A stretch of 64,000 nucleotides of DNA from Polytrichum commune (GCA_950295325.1 OX485807.1:2792501-2856500), one strand, 5' to 3'. Positions 36,124 through 47,999 are shown, numbered from the stretch's first letter. Numbers and translations: made by a program. The notes: generated from the letters alone by a model not told the origin.

Positions 36124-39100
36124 CCGCGGAAGGATTTCTCACACATTGAAGACGGAGCGTCGTCAAGGAAGGTGCCAAAATTGAAAAAAAAAAGAGGTGT
36201 GAGAGATGTTGCATTGATCACAGTGAAACGGAGCGACAGCAAGTGGAGTGATTCATGGCAATCACAACAAGCCACGACGTTGAGAGACCTCGATCTCGAG
36301 GACATGGCTATGAATTCTAGTTACAAACCTGGACAAGTCCCGGCCGATGCTGTGACTGTTGACTTGGCTGTTCAAAAGGTAGGTAAAATTACTCAATAGA
36401 GGAATTGAACTCCATGTAAAGTATGTATCTTAACATCTGTAAATTTGCGAAAGTACTCTTTGATGGTGTAATTGCATGTGTTCTTTTCTTCTCATTCTCA
36501 TCTTTTGTTCATGCCACAACTTAAAGCAGAACGTAAAGGTTATGTTCCAGCTTGTGTGTTGAGGGGAGGGCAGACTGGGTGGGGATTTTTTGTGCAAGCT
36601 CAAGTGCGAACGGCTACACAGCAACAATGCAACCGATGCATTAAGAAGTATTTGATGCCGGTTGGTAACCTGCCCTCACATGTAGAAGTGTATGAGTATA
36701 ATGGATTTTTGTAGATATTTCTTGTCCCACCTTCAATTTTTTCAGGTTCAGGTTCACATTCCATTTATAAGTTTCTCAAGGGTCGTTTACACTACACAGG
36801 TGGACGTGATAGTGATTGTGGTTAACCACCACAATCAACCACAACCACGATTTTTCCTCATGCACACTTGTCTTGTGAGAATCCTCGTGGTTGTGGTGGA
36901 CGGTGGGGACGCTCTTCTAAATCACAATCTATCTTCGGTTTAGATCTTGGGCTCAAGGGGAATTTAAATTGGTTAATATCCTTTTTGGTTTGGATCGTAG
37001 TGTCAAAGCGTTTGTCTCCTAAACTTTCTCCCTGGAACTTGATCTTAAGCTCTCTAGTGATGCCACATGTGCATGAACAACCACCCTTCACGCGGATGAG
37101 GGGGGTTGATGGGGTAAGGGTTGGTCGTGGGGGTGATTAGCATTTATAATGCCTTTTCCATGGAAATTAACTCAAAGAAAATAAAACACAACCACAACCG
37201 CCCCTAATATAAACGATTTTTCATATATACTTGTCTTTGTCCTGCTGAACACTTAACTCTTTTACTCTAGTCCTTGTACTCCATTTATTTCCATTGAGTT
37301 GCTTTCCCTGATGTGTTTACATATACTTAGTTAAAGCACCGTATTAAGCAGCCATCTTTTTAGACATATTGTGTTTATGAATGTCAGGTTAATGGATCTT
37401 TTCAAGCATGGTTGTCACCGACTCAAGATGTATTCGTGCATCCCCAAGGCACCGGAGCAGACAATGATGACCCAACGGTGAGCTATCTTGACTTCAGTAC
37501 AAGAAACTTGATACATCAGCTAGGAATGAGCTGATGCAAGTTTCTATGGATTTTTTTTCCCATTACTTGGCTCAACTCTGAAATCTTTCAAAACGAGGGT
37601 GCGATAAATTTGCAGAACGCTAATCGCTTCCCTCATGAAGAAAGTAAACAAATGTATCAGACGCTATTTGTTGCTGTGCCTGTTTGGTACCATAAATTGT
37701 AGAAGCCGATTCATTGTAGTGCCCTTAGGTTTCTGTCAAGAGCCCTTTGCATCACACCTAGAAGTGAGGATTCTCCCCTCCTACATCACATTGTACCTAT
37801 CCTTTTGCACCATTTCTTGCAAACTGACCTATTGGTGCGAGAAGAGAACAGGGAAGTCGTTTTTCAAGTGGTGCAATTTCCCAACATAGCGTGAGAGGTC
37901 GAAATGAATTCAATAGCTTGGGTGTCCGAAGAAGGAATAGTCTAGGTTTGCAATTCTCAGAATGTCGTCAATATTTCTCCACCTAAGGTAGACGTACCCA
38001 AAACCAGCAATGAACCTAAAACCAACACTTTGCTACCTTCGTCGTACATTTGAAGCCCTTGTCATACGCTTAAAAAGTGTTGGTTTTCAGGTTATATGTT
38101 GGTTTTGGATTTGGTGTACTCCTTTCATTGAGGTTATTATTTGAGGTTCAACCAAGCGCAGGTATGAGGTAGATGTCCACTTAGCTGAAGGTGTGCATAG
38201 CAAGTTGTTAAGAAATAGCTTGAGACGTTGAACATGGTTAGACCTTCTCTCCTTAACCGTGCTAACCTCTCACCAGCTCCGATTTGGTAACCCTTACATG
38301 CGCCATGGCCCTAGTAGACTTTTGCAATTTGTTAGCAGGGATTTATTCGGAGTGTGTGCTTTGCAACAGGTCATTTACTTCCCTCTTGGAGAAGAAACCG
38401 CGGACCTCACAGGAATGGTGCGGGACACCATCCGGTTGAGCCACTCTGCCAAGGTGCACATACTCGATCTTGCATGGATCATGTCCAAGAATATTGGAGT
38501 CAAAACTCCGGTTGAATTAATGGATAACTCTAATATTTTAGATGTATTCCAAGAAATATTCATCCTATGTATGGAATATACATGAATATACGCATTACCT
38601 CATAGCCCCTAATATAAATACTCCTTTATCACACATGGTTCATATCCCTACAAGGGAGTTGCCTCCCTAGTGGTTTGCACTCCACGATTGAAGCCCCGTT
38701 GGGGTAAGCCATCACCTGAAACGTTAAAATGTGTGCTGAAGGGTGGCTTAAACCCAAGTCCTTGACATGGATCCCACGGGAACTCCGAGGATTCACGACA
38801 TTCTGAGAATTGCAAACCTAGACTATTGATTTTTGGAGCACCGTGCCTCCTATTGACCACTCAAACGTAGTGGGGATATTTCCAGCCAACCTGTGGGAAA
38901 CCTAGGGGCTTGCTCTTGGGGGAGATAAGTGCAAGTTGGCTTGTCCTCACCCCATTCAAGTTGTTCATTTTGAGATCACATATAAAGTCTAAGGGTCAAG
39001 TTCCATGGGAGGGGGTGGCAAGCAATTTTGCATGTCTACAAATGCTCCCTTCCATTGTGGACCCCTTCCCCCCCCCCCCAAATCCATGCCCTCACAAGCT

Positions 39101-39718
39101 CTCGGGGTGGTATTGTGTGCAATGTGCACTTTCTCGTCATTTTTTTTTTGCCATTCACACGGTAGGGCCTCACAATTTGAGATCTTCTAGGGGGGGGGGG
39201 GGGGGGGGGTGGACCTTTAATGAACCTTAATGACCTCGTCCTCACCCATGGAGCCAAAACAATATTCTGGACCATGGTGTCCGGTTTGCTCCATGGAACT
39301 TGACCCTAATCAGACCAACTCAAAGATGGAACAACACCATAATTCACACCAGCGGCAACATCGGAGTCATCTTTCTTTTTGTATGTGTGTGCTGAAATTT
39401 CCGGATGTGTTGGCCAAGCTTGACAGAGTGGTTGTTTTGACTATAGGCAATCTGTTCAGAGGAGTGTGAGAAGCTTGGACCAAGGACATGGGAATGTAAG
39501 TATTTACTTTTATAAAACATTATTCTCAACGTATATTGGAATCTGAGCCTCTTCACACTTTGTTCGTCGTACAGGAAGAGGTGTGCGTAGATGGTAATGG
39601 TGATTTTCTGACCCAGTAACTTTTTGTGCTCCTTTCAGTCAGCGGGTCAGAGACACAAGTGGTTGACAGCAGATGGTTACCGTTGCTCGAGGCCAAGCAG
39701 AACCTTCAAAGGATGTAG
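36124..39718 (+). CDS. DUF177/YceD family protein, plastid-type (spliced gene)
   Basis: Plant relative of bacterial YceD; plant DUF177 proteins act in chloroplasts and promote 23S rRNA accumulation. Exons by frame and GT-AG sites: 36124-36382 (VKRSDSKWSDSWQSQQ, LRDLDLEDM), 36527 or 36530-36660 (QCNRCIKKY, the CxxC motif), 37388-37477 (FQAWLSPTQDVFVHPQGTG..DDPT), 38370-38453 (VIYFPLGEETADLTGMVRDT), 39447-39495 (ICSEECEKLGP, second Cys pair), 39639-39718 (VVDSRWLPLLEAKQ, then stop). Every junction is phase-consistent, and the joined DDPT-VIYFP and AK-AICSEECE match the family order. The first exon with a transit peptide is missing or uncertain (see 34352). Introns carry a MITE (36784), a foldback (37990) and poly-C/G tracts. 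No frame damage is seen, so it looks functional. Confidence 0.85.
36784..37215. mobile_element. MITE family C, copy 1 (inside a DUF177 intron)
   Basis: About 432 bp with ends CGTTTACACTA and, complemented, CGTTTATATTAGGGGCGGTT. Subterminal GTGGTTGTGG/CCACAACCAC repeats form further hairpins. The copy at 40990 shares CCTTTTCCATGGAA and the CATG-AACAACCACC blocks in opposite orientation. Confidence 0.75.
37990..38119. repeat. Foldback element in a DUF177 intron
   Basis: Left arm GTACCCAAAACCAGCAATGA..CCAACACTTT and right arm AAAGTGTTGGTTTTCAGGTT..GGTTTTGG..GTAC are imperfect complements of about 40 bp around a 45-bp loop. Likely a small MITE; no target duplication is clear. Confidence 0.65.
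39068..39209. repeat. Poly-C and poly-G tracts 110 bp apart
   Basis: Twelve C at 39068-39079 preceded by GTGGACCCCTT, and twenty G at 39190-39209 followed by TGGACC. They lie in the intron before the exon at 39447. The two tracts are complementary and could pair. Confidence 0.85.
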
Positions 39719-40016
39719 GGTATATTCCAAATTTGAATTAAATTCCAGATCTCACATACTCAGGTCAGTACATGGAAGGCACAGAAACTCTTTCATGCGA
39801 TTGTGGATTGCCAACCGTAGATGGGAAACTTGGCTCGTGCACCGACCTCTAGAGCATTACAACACCTTTTATTAAAAAGATGATGCAAGAGATCTTGCAA
39901 GAAACTCCTAGTGAAGCAAGCAGATGCTAGTCTACCAGAACTACCCATGAACTCGATACAAGTTTGCAAGCATACTTTGTACAGATGGAAATATTATATG
40001 ATTTAGCCTCATTCTG

Positions 40017-40125
40017 AGGTAGATGTGCCCAATTCGGTTACTTCTCTTAAGTCAGACACCTATATTTGAGTGGCATGTATGTGGTGTTGTGTGGCTCCAA
40101 GAACGGATATCAAAAAGACTTGTGT
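40017..40125 (+). repeat. Dispersed repeat R, copy 5
   Basis: Same orientation as copy 1 at 8892: GAGGTAGATGTGCCCAAT, TTTGAGTGGCATGTATG, TGGCTCCAAGAACGGATATC. Confidence 0.65.
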
Positions 40126-40154
40126 TTAACATCTATAATTGGTAAGACCTGTTC

Positions 40155-40690
40155 AGTGTCCGGGGAGATTCTTGGGCATATTCGGTTGATATCCTATTGT
40201 TTCCAAGTCCAACCGGTTACATGTTGACATCTTTCGGTTTTTCTTTATTAAGTTGGGGTAGATTCTATAAATTCCTCTAAAAAGATCGGTAATTTTCCTA
40301 TAGTCTTGAATTTCAACCAGTTATTTCTCAAACTCAGCTGGTTTGTCTGTAACTAACGGTCGGTTTTCTCCCTGTTCATTGGACCTGTATGACCATTGAA
40401 TGAGCAGAAGAATGTTCACTTTGATGATGAATAAGATATTCAGATGGGCTCGTATGGGAAACATGGCTATGGCCTCGATTTGGATTTGGCTAACCATCTT
40501 ATACCAATCATGTGTTTTATATCCTAGGAAAAGTGGGCTAGCCGGGAAAAGTAACCATCAAAGATCTATCTACCTGAGGCACTATAAGATGGCTCATTGT
40601 CGATGCACAGGATTCAAATTTTCCATGTGGTTTTTTTGTCACGAGGAGTGGTTGGTGCTACTGTTAAGTGAGTTGTTTGTCCCATACAAG
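40155..40690 (+). repeat. Dispersed repeat S, copy 2, with adjoining shared block
   Basis: 40155-40390 matches 11950-12210. 40390-40690 matches 9060-9290 (GACCTGTATGACC, ATGGCCTCGATT, AAGTGGGCTAG). The two blocks are adjacent here but apart elsewhere, so this copy may be the longer parent element. No transposase frame is visible. Confidence 0.55.
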
Positions 40691-40989
40691 ATTTGACGCG
40701 AGATACAACATAGCAAGGATAGTGCACTAGATGCAGGGCCTTTTTCGGCCTTTCAGCTAAGATAAAGTGCCTTATATGCTCTTATCCAAGTTCATATCTC
40801 ATTTTGTTGATCTCATTTTTCTTGTGTCCACCAGAAGGTATTTGCATGGACCACCCTCTCTCTCCAGGGACCTAAGGGGCCTAAGGAATATTGAAACCGC
40901 ACCCAGCATCTTTCAAAATATGTCACCCTTTTGTTGAGTGAATTGTGAGTATAGTCAGATTCAATCACGTGCATTTCAAAATCAACAGT

Positions 40990-41365
40990 CGTTTATACTA
41001 AGGGTGGTTGTGGTTGTGGTTGCGGTAATGCCTAGTGGTCATGGTTTTCTCTCTTTGATTCCACTTCCATGGAAAAGGCATAATAAATGCTAACCACCCC
41101 CACGCCCACCCCTTACCTCCATTAACCCCCTTACTATGCATGCCTAACCACCTTTGGGGTGGTTGTTCATGTTCATGTGGCATAACTGGAGAGCTTCAAG
41201 GCCAAGGTCCAGTGAGAGAGTTAAGGAGGCAACCACTTTAACATTGCAATCACAAAGCCAACATAAATAATAATCACTTTAATTTCCTCTTAAACCCAAA
41301 ACATGAACCCACGATAAATTGCGATTTAGAAGACCAACCCCACTATCAACCACAACCACAAGAAT
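40990..41365. mobile_element. MITE family C, copy 2 (inverted)
   Basis: Starts CGTTTATACTAAGGGTGGTT and carries GGTTGTGG repeats, CCATGGAAAAGGCATAATAA and GGGGTGGTTGTTCATG, the complements of blocks in the copy at 36784. The right end (CAACCACAACCACAAG) is less certain. Confidence 0.65.
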
Positions 41366-42501
41366 TCAAAAGCCAAAAGCCGTGACCATGAAATTGTGAG
41401 AACCCAAAAGAAAGTGTCCAAAGGCCGTCCCAACACACCTCCAAACTCATGTAGTGTGGTCAGTGGACCCTCAAGTGTAGTGTGAAGTCGTATTTGACCG
41501 GTCCCTCAACCAAATGCTATTTCAATGAATGTCTATTCACGCGGATCCTCACACATGATGAAATAGAATAAACCAACGGTTGTGAGCGTTCGGAGTGCCG
41601 TGGTCTCCCAGTTTTGTGTTAGACCTACCTCCAAGAGGTGGTTTTTGAAAACAGTCCAAGTGACCATGAAACATGATCCATTCGAAGCCATGTAGGAATC
41701 CATGTAGACTTCACATCCATCTTGCATTCACGTACTCCGTTGGTCCCTCAAGTGTAGTGTGAAGCGAACTTGGACCGGCTCCGTCTTTTCCACCAATGGG
41801 AGTGCTTGACGTGTAATGGTCACGGGCTCTCAGTCTCGTGTGTGAAGTGGCCCTAAGTCGACAAATGTGTTGCACGTAATTGGGTGCTGCTGCAGCCTTC
41901 ACTCTCATCTGTCCTCTATGAGTGGGGAAGGCTAAATCCCCTGTAGTAACGCACAGCTGGCTCACGTGTGGCCACCGTGGCATGTGGGCCCCGTGCCAGT
42001 GCCTAGCCCATTTGACCCCCCAGGGTTTAGGGTACGGTCGTACCTTGCTAACGCCCGAGACACTACGCAGTGTCCCGAACTTGAGTCGCCGGAACACTGC
42101 AATGCCGAAACACTAGTCCCATCCATCGCCATGCCATCCCCCTCATGCCCATGCCATGCCTGTGGGGCTCACCAATACGTCATCTCCTGTCAACCTAGTT
42201 TTCTTGCAGTCCGTCGTAGTACTCCCACTCTTGCTGATCAAGGTTCATTTTCTGTGGAAGTTGTGATTCTCACCTGTGTTGAATTATCCTTGCTTTTCCG
42301 GAATCTCTGATGTTGTCTTCAAGGAGGAAGTACTATGAATGATGCCACCTTGCAACTTACCTTCCCCTCCTCGCATGCAACGAAACCTCTTCAATGGTTG
42401 AAAACATCCGAATCTTCCATTACCACCTCAAAACACAAGAAACGACAACAAAACGATTCCTCCTCCAATACCCAGCCCAACCCTCAAAGCCTCGTCCTTA
42501 T
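41366..42501. other. Spacer without a supported gene
   Basis: A direct repeat GGTCCCTCAAGTGTAGTGTG (near 41463 with slight variation, and 41738) lies 275 bp apart. Composition is more GC-rich at 41880-42260, with open frames on both strands but no motif or splice support. Confidence 0.4.
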
Positions 42502-42696
42502 CTAGGGTTGAGTTGTTTCTGAAAGGTTTACCACTGCAGCTGGTGCTGCAATTAGCATTTCCTCGACCTCAGTAACAGTGATGGCTACCTCGACATTCAG
42601 GTTTGTTACTTCGGCCTCCAATTCCACATTACCAACTGTACATGATTCCTCATCATCCGTTCCTTTATCTACAGACGGTGTTACAGGGTCAGCCAT
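42502..42696 (-). CDS. Small acidic ORF, unrecognised
   Basis: 64 residues, acidic and valine/glutamate-rich (VELEAEVTNLNVEVAITVTE), possibly helical. It starts 55 bp from the divergent ATG at 42751, so it may be a separate gene or first exon off a shared promoter. It could also be chance. No family assigned. Confidence 0.3.
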   Translation of the reverse strand: MADPVTPSVDKGTDDEESCTVGNVELEAEVTNLNVEVAITVTEVEEMLIAAPAAVVNLSETTQP

Positions 42697-42750
42697 TACT
42701 TTCCATTCTTAGCGAAGCTTTCTTGTCGCACTTCCTTCTCCTCGGTGGCG

Positions 42751-44459
42751 ATGGAGACATTGCTGCGCTATGGCTCGGCCAAGTTCCTCCTCGACAACTC
42801 CTTCCTCCTTCAGGTAAGGGGAATGCTCCATTCTCTTATGGTGTTGTTGGGTTTCGTTGATTTCAGGCTCTATTGGGTTTTCTTTCGGTGATCTGGGTTG
42901 TGTTTTGGGTGTTCTGAGTTGGGTTTTGTACAATTCGTCTGTCACTCTCACCGGAAGCCGCGAAGAAACTCAACACGCTTTGAATTTGAATTTCATAGAA
43001 AGAGTTCTTTGAATTGTAGCTATCGTCACAACAACCCTCAACCCTGAATCCTGTCACTGAAATGCAAGAGTTCTACAAATCCTCGGCCATGATAACATTC
43101 TGAGGTTCGGGAGCCACATTTTCCTTTGGTCATCAGAGTCTCTTTCCTCATCGTCCGTTCCTTTATCTGTGCTACATTAGTTTACTGTCACTGGCTGCAT
43201 ACTGTGCATACATGAGTATGCAAGTGACAGTAAACTACTATGTGGTTTCTTTGTAGAGGTCCATGAAAGAGGTGAGTGATGGGTTACGTTATGATTTCGT
43301 AACGTACTAAGACACCGTAGTCAAAGAAAGTTAGTGACACTGCTAAATTAGTTCGCCTAAATTAATACATCTGTTTGATGATGTCTCTGGAACTCACACC
43401 TCGGATAGGCACATCATTTCATCGGAAAGTCAGATAAGGGACCGCTGTTAGAAAGATGAATTCTACGCTGCGGTGCAGATTCTTCACATCTTGACGTGCA
43501 CAGATGGACTACTTTGTAAGGAGTGGGATAACCATCGGCCTAGGAACAGGTCTCGCTTCGAGCATGGCTATAAAGTACATCGGTGAGAAGTGGCTCCCTT
43601 CGAGACATAATTGGTTCCAATGTAAGACTTGCCTCCAGCTGAAATAACGTCCAGTACGTGAGCTTCGTCTTGATCTTCGAGGGACTCTCGACAATTTCTG
43701 TTTTAAAGTGATGCTTGACAGCCAGGAGTCGTTATACTTTGAGTCCATTGACGAAGTTATTCGTAGTGTGGCTAGTGACTAATTGATCTGTCAAGTAGAT
43801 TCAGTTAATTGAATGGATGGTTTGCACTCACTTACAAGAATACAATACATGTCTGTCCATTCATTCAGGTCAAGTTCAGGTGCTTCTGCAGCAGCTCAGG
43901 CAGGAGTTCCCCTTGCTTCATTCGAAGAACAACCATAGGTCTGAACATTTTATATTCGTTCAGAGTCAGTCATATGATAATCTATAGACTTCGGTTATGA
44001 GGTAACGATGTTTGTTGAGATGTAGCCAGGATGTTTTTGCAATAACAGGCATGCAAGGAAAGAGAGTAGAGAAGATTTGCACCATTTTTCTTGAATGTTG
44101 CGTTGTGAGTCTGCTGAATTTTTGATCGTATGACCTGATGGATCGAGAAGAGACATTTTAATTTGGATGTGAAAGTTCTGCTTGTTACAGTAGGTATCTT
44201 GTTATGAGCGAACTACATTTGTTGAGATGTACCAAGGATATTCTTGCAATGACAGGCATGAAAGAAAGAGAGTAGAGAGGAGATGTGTTTTATTTCTTAG
44301 ATGTTGCATTGCGAGTGTGTTTATTCGAACACTTTTGTGAATGTTGAATTGCATGACACTTCTTGCAGCTGGATATTGCACTCGATGATGCAGATGCAGT
44401 ACAAGAAGGGATTCTCGTTGTAGTTGTAGGACGCAGGGAAGCAGAAGGCCGTCAGTGAA
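42751..44459 (+). CDS. Candidate spliced gene, product unrecognised
   Basis: First exon 42751-42813 reads METLLRYGSAKFLLDNSFLL plus Q and ends at a strong CAG|GTAAGG donor after a pyrimidine-rich leader. Further candidate exons bounded by AG and GT: 43869-43938 (QVQVLLQQLRQEFPLLHSKN) and 44370-44459 (LDIALDDADAVQEG, then stop at 44457). The phases of the later pieces do not join cleanly, so exon choice is provisional. It could be continuous with the exons at 46910-47485. I do not recognise the family. Confidence 0.4.
43178..43237. repeat. 60-bp near-perfect palindrome
   Basis: TAGTTTACTGTCACT and GCATACT are mirrored as AGTATGC and AGTGACAGTAAACTA around a short loop. A related single arm (GTAGTTTACTATCACTGG) occurs near 47148. 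It is a tiny foldback or MITE in an intron of the candidate gene. Confidence 0.85.
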
Positions 44460-45009
44460 TTGTAAAGGAGAAAGTAAGGTGTGCTGGCCAAATTCATATT
44501 CTCCTTGTACTTAATTTTGGAAAAATGTTCTGAGCTGTATGAATGATCCACAAAGTACGAATTAGTAAGTACATTGAATTTGAGGTATAAGAGAACACAC
44601 ATGCCATGTCTCGCTTTCACTTTCGAGAGTTTCCTTATACAACATATTTTATGTTCATTTTAAAACTGGCTTTGGACCACAGTGGTTGTTGTGTATCAAT
44701 GTTTTTCGCAAAGAAAATTAGTAACCTTAACTTGGATACTGCTACTTAAATTCTTCATCTGGAGGAGATAATCCAATACCAGTATGATGAACAGGCTATC
44801 ATGAAGGTTGCAAAGCAAATGGTATTCATAAGTGAGGAGAAACAGTTTGTCGGGAGCTTGGAGGCACATGTGAACATACTTTCAGTGTGCAAAGTTTTTT
44901 TTTTGGATTGAGTTGGTTAAAATAATTTATTTGCCATTCAGATCATAGTGTGTGTGCGTCTTTGTATAATGTGCAGCGTATTTCGCAATTTGCACTCAAG
45001 TTTGAACAT

Positions 45010-46830
45010 TTCACAAACACATCTGGCTACATTAAACTTCTAATAGTGGATGTGTTTGTGAAATCACATCAAATATCTGATTCAGATTCAGATTAATAAC
45101 CGATTTTGGATTTCGACCCAAATGTAAACATGAAATCTTACCTGGGATTCAGATTCCCATGTGTAACAGCTTCCCTGTTTGCTTCATCATATCTGTTTGT
45201 ATAATATTTGAATTCGAATTTGAATCTGAAGATATAAGGTGACAATGAGATGTGGACTAATAAGAGGTTGCCACTTGACTATGCTTCGCATTCATCTCAT
45301 GTAATCAAGAAGCTTGATGCTTCGAATTTACTCCTTGAAGTTAGTATAAGAAGAGGACGCCCTTACACATGCTCATAGAATGCTATGACTGAGGATCATA
45401 CAGGGCATTTCAGGATAAAATGAATAACCTGATACTAGGTAGCCTTGATGACAATCCACGCAAACTACTTGGAGACAAAGAGCACTGAGCATTCATCTCA
45501 AATTCTAAGCCCTGATGAGGCCTCGAAGATGCCAATGGACGAGGAAAACCCATCAACCAAAATTTCTTTCTGGAAACATAGGGGCTCTTCTCACCACCCT
45601 CCAAAAACAGCCACTCAACTTAACCGACCAAAATCCCCGCACCTCCATAGCATTCTTAACTGGTGTAGCGGGGTGTTCGCCCTATATAAGCATGTTGAAG
45701 AGCATACGCTAGGTGAGATTCTTTTCTTTTTAGCAAGGTATTTTAGTTGAATCTTGGTAGATGAGAGAAGGAGGCTTTGTCCGAAAATATACAGGTAACC
45801 ATGAGGTCATTATCGACTGATGAGAGAGCTTGGCACCTAACTAATCCTTGGTATTCATGGATATAATAAAAGACTTTGATGCTTGGATTTATTCTTGAAG
45901 CTAGAATAGAAAGCAAAAAAGAAGAAAATATCCTCACATATGCTTAAGAATGGTATAACTGAGGATCATATTGGCCATTCGAAGATAAAATGAATGGCAT
46001 AGCACTATGACTAACCCTTGTACAAGACACGACTCAATCTACTTGGAGACAGCTAGAGTAATGCACATTGATCTCAAATTCAAAGCCCATATGGGCGAGG
46101 ATATCCCCGTAACCAATTTTTTTTCTTCAGCAATACAGTGGGCTATTCTCACATCCCTTCTACACAAAGGCTTTCAAAAAACGCAATCAATTCTTATTTT
46201 TATTTTAAAACCGCTCAACTTGAGCAACCAATTGTCCGCACCCTATAGCACTCGGTGAGATTCTTTAGGGTGAGGTAGTTTAAGTTGAATCTTGGTGGAT
46301 GGGAGAAGAAGGCGTTGTCCGAAGCTAATAGGTGACAATGAGGTGTCGATGACTAATGAGAGGGCTTGTCACGTGACTAACCTTGAATGTATTTATGCAT
46401 GTAATGAAGGGCCTTGACACTTGCAATTTCATTCGTGATGAAGCTAGAGTAGAAAAGACAACGTCCTCACACATGATGCTTAAGAGTACTATGCAAAAAG
46501 ACTAAGAAAACAAACTCTACGATACCTGAAGAAGGAATCTCGGGGTGCCCCTCCTCCTCCTCCTTCCTCCTCCTGCTGCTGATGCTGTTACCAGAAGGCG
46601 CACTTAGAAATTCGACAGTGGGGTGTAGGGAAGGAGGACACAGAGTGCGGAAGCTCCACCATCGTCGCCCCCTGACATTCGAGACTTCATAGGATTTGTA
46701 GTGGATCAATGTGTTTGCTTCAAACTATCAGAAGTTTAATGTAGCCAGATATTTGATGTGATTTCACAAACACATCTGGCTACATCTGGATTCAGATTCA
46801 GATTCCCATGTATAACAACTTCCCTGTTTC
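45010..46830. repeat. Composite: ~540-bp tandem repeats between inverted repeats
   Basis: Three head-to-tail copies start near 45238, 45790 and 46323 (the third partial). Shared blocks include ACTGAGGATCATA, ATCTACTTGGAGACA, TTGAATCTTGGT and TGTCCGAA. Flanks 45010-45080 and 46745-46800 carry the inverted sequence CACAAACACATCTGGCTACA / TGTTTGTGAAATCACATCAA. Next to the right flank, 26 bp (ACTTCATAGGATTTGTAGTG and on) of the neighbouring exon are duplicated at 46683-46708. Non-coding. Confidence 0.8.
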
Positions 46831-46909
46831 CCATGTATAACATCAATGTGTTTGCTCTATCAAGAATTTGCAGCAGGTTTCTAACTTACTCTGATGGTGA
46901 CAATGTTAG

Positions 46910-47485
46910 GGCACTTCATAGGATTTGTAGTGGATCAATTGCCAAGACACCGCTTCCTACAAGTTGCCTGCCATTTGGAACGAAAAACAACAAATGGAAC
47001 TTATGAATTACTACGACTTGTTGAGGCAGAGCTACAGGCCTATACTTCCAATACGTTCGGTCGCATTGTAAGTATTCTTGCCTTGTAACAAATGTTCTTG
47101 TACGGAGGGTTGTTTTGTACTTGCATAGTCATGTATGCACAGTATACAGTAGTTTACTATCACTGGTTGCATGGTTGTTTGTAGTGCTACAAATCATGAT
47201 TCCTATGGCTCATGTTTGGGTCCAACAAAAACACATCAAGGTTAAAATGACTTCAAGAATAGATCATGAATGAAATGGGTGTACCAGTCATGATCTGCTC
47301 AAACTCACAATAACAATACAATGATGTAAATTTTGATTTTAGAGTGATAAGTCCATGTATTCGAATACCTCCTGATATTTTCCTTCCATCAATTGCAGGG
47401 TGCTCCTACCACTTCCATAGCCAATGTCAAAGGCAACTATAACTCATCTTCAAAGCGAAATGGACCTCGTGGTCGTTCAAGCTGA
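46910..47485 (+). CDS. Two 3'-terminal exons of an unrecognised gene
   Basis: Exon 46910-47067 begins after a TTAG acceptor and reads HFIGFVVDQLPRHRFLQVAC, then HLERKTTNGTYELLRLVEAE; it ends at ATT|GTAAGT. Exon 47399-47485 after AATTGCAG reads GAPTTSIANVKGNYNSSSKR and ends NGPRGRSS with a stop. The junction is phase 0 and both sites are strong. The first part looks helical; the tail is basic and serine-rich. Upstream exons are probably beyond the tandem-repeat composite, perhaps those at 42751-44459. No family recognised. Confidence 0.5.
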
Positions 47486-47999
47486 AGATAACATCTAGGT
47501 TTTCTTTTATTTTAATTTTTAAATCTAAGAGTTCATTGCGGATGTCATGTTATGAACCCATCTTTTCCCAGGCAAATTCCATTTCATGTGGGGTTATGCA
47601 GGCAATCCATATTTAGACTTCATTGCTTGCTTCCCAAGCTCCTTCCAAACTAGTGTATACTACACTCTTATCTCTAGAGTCAATTGCTCCGACACTAACC
47701 CAGTTTCAAGTGTACAATGTCCTCAAATTTGGCTCAACTGGACTTACGAAGTGACTTTCTATTGAATCCATTCTGAAAGCACCAATGAAGTTCTATAGGG
47801 TAAAGGTGTGAAATTAGCTCCTGTTTGAGACACATAGAGTGCACATATGAGTGTAACTTCAACCGGTTTATCTGCAACTAACTGCTGGTTCTACCCGGTC
47901 ATTGTCTAGGACTGCAATTGCGTCCTCTTATTGTAACCTGCTCTTTGACATTCCCAAAATACACAATCCAAATCTAGAGATTGCCCTCCCCATCCTGAC

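Noticed and set aside
37614-37704. Exon candidate NANRFPHEESKQMYQTLFVA in the DUF177 gene
   Set aside because: It has a good acceptor, but joining 37477 directly to 38370 restores the family sequence DDPT-VIYFP, so this is likely intronic or an alternative exon.
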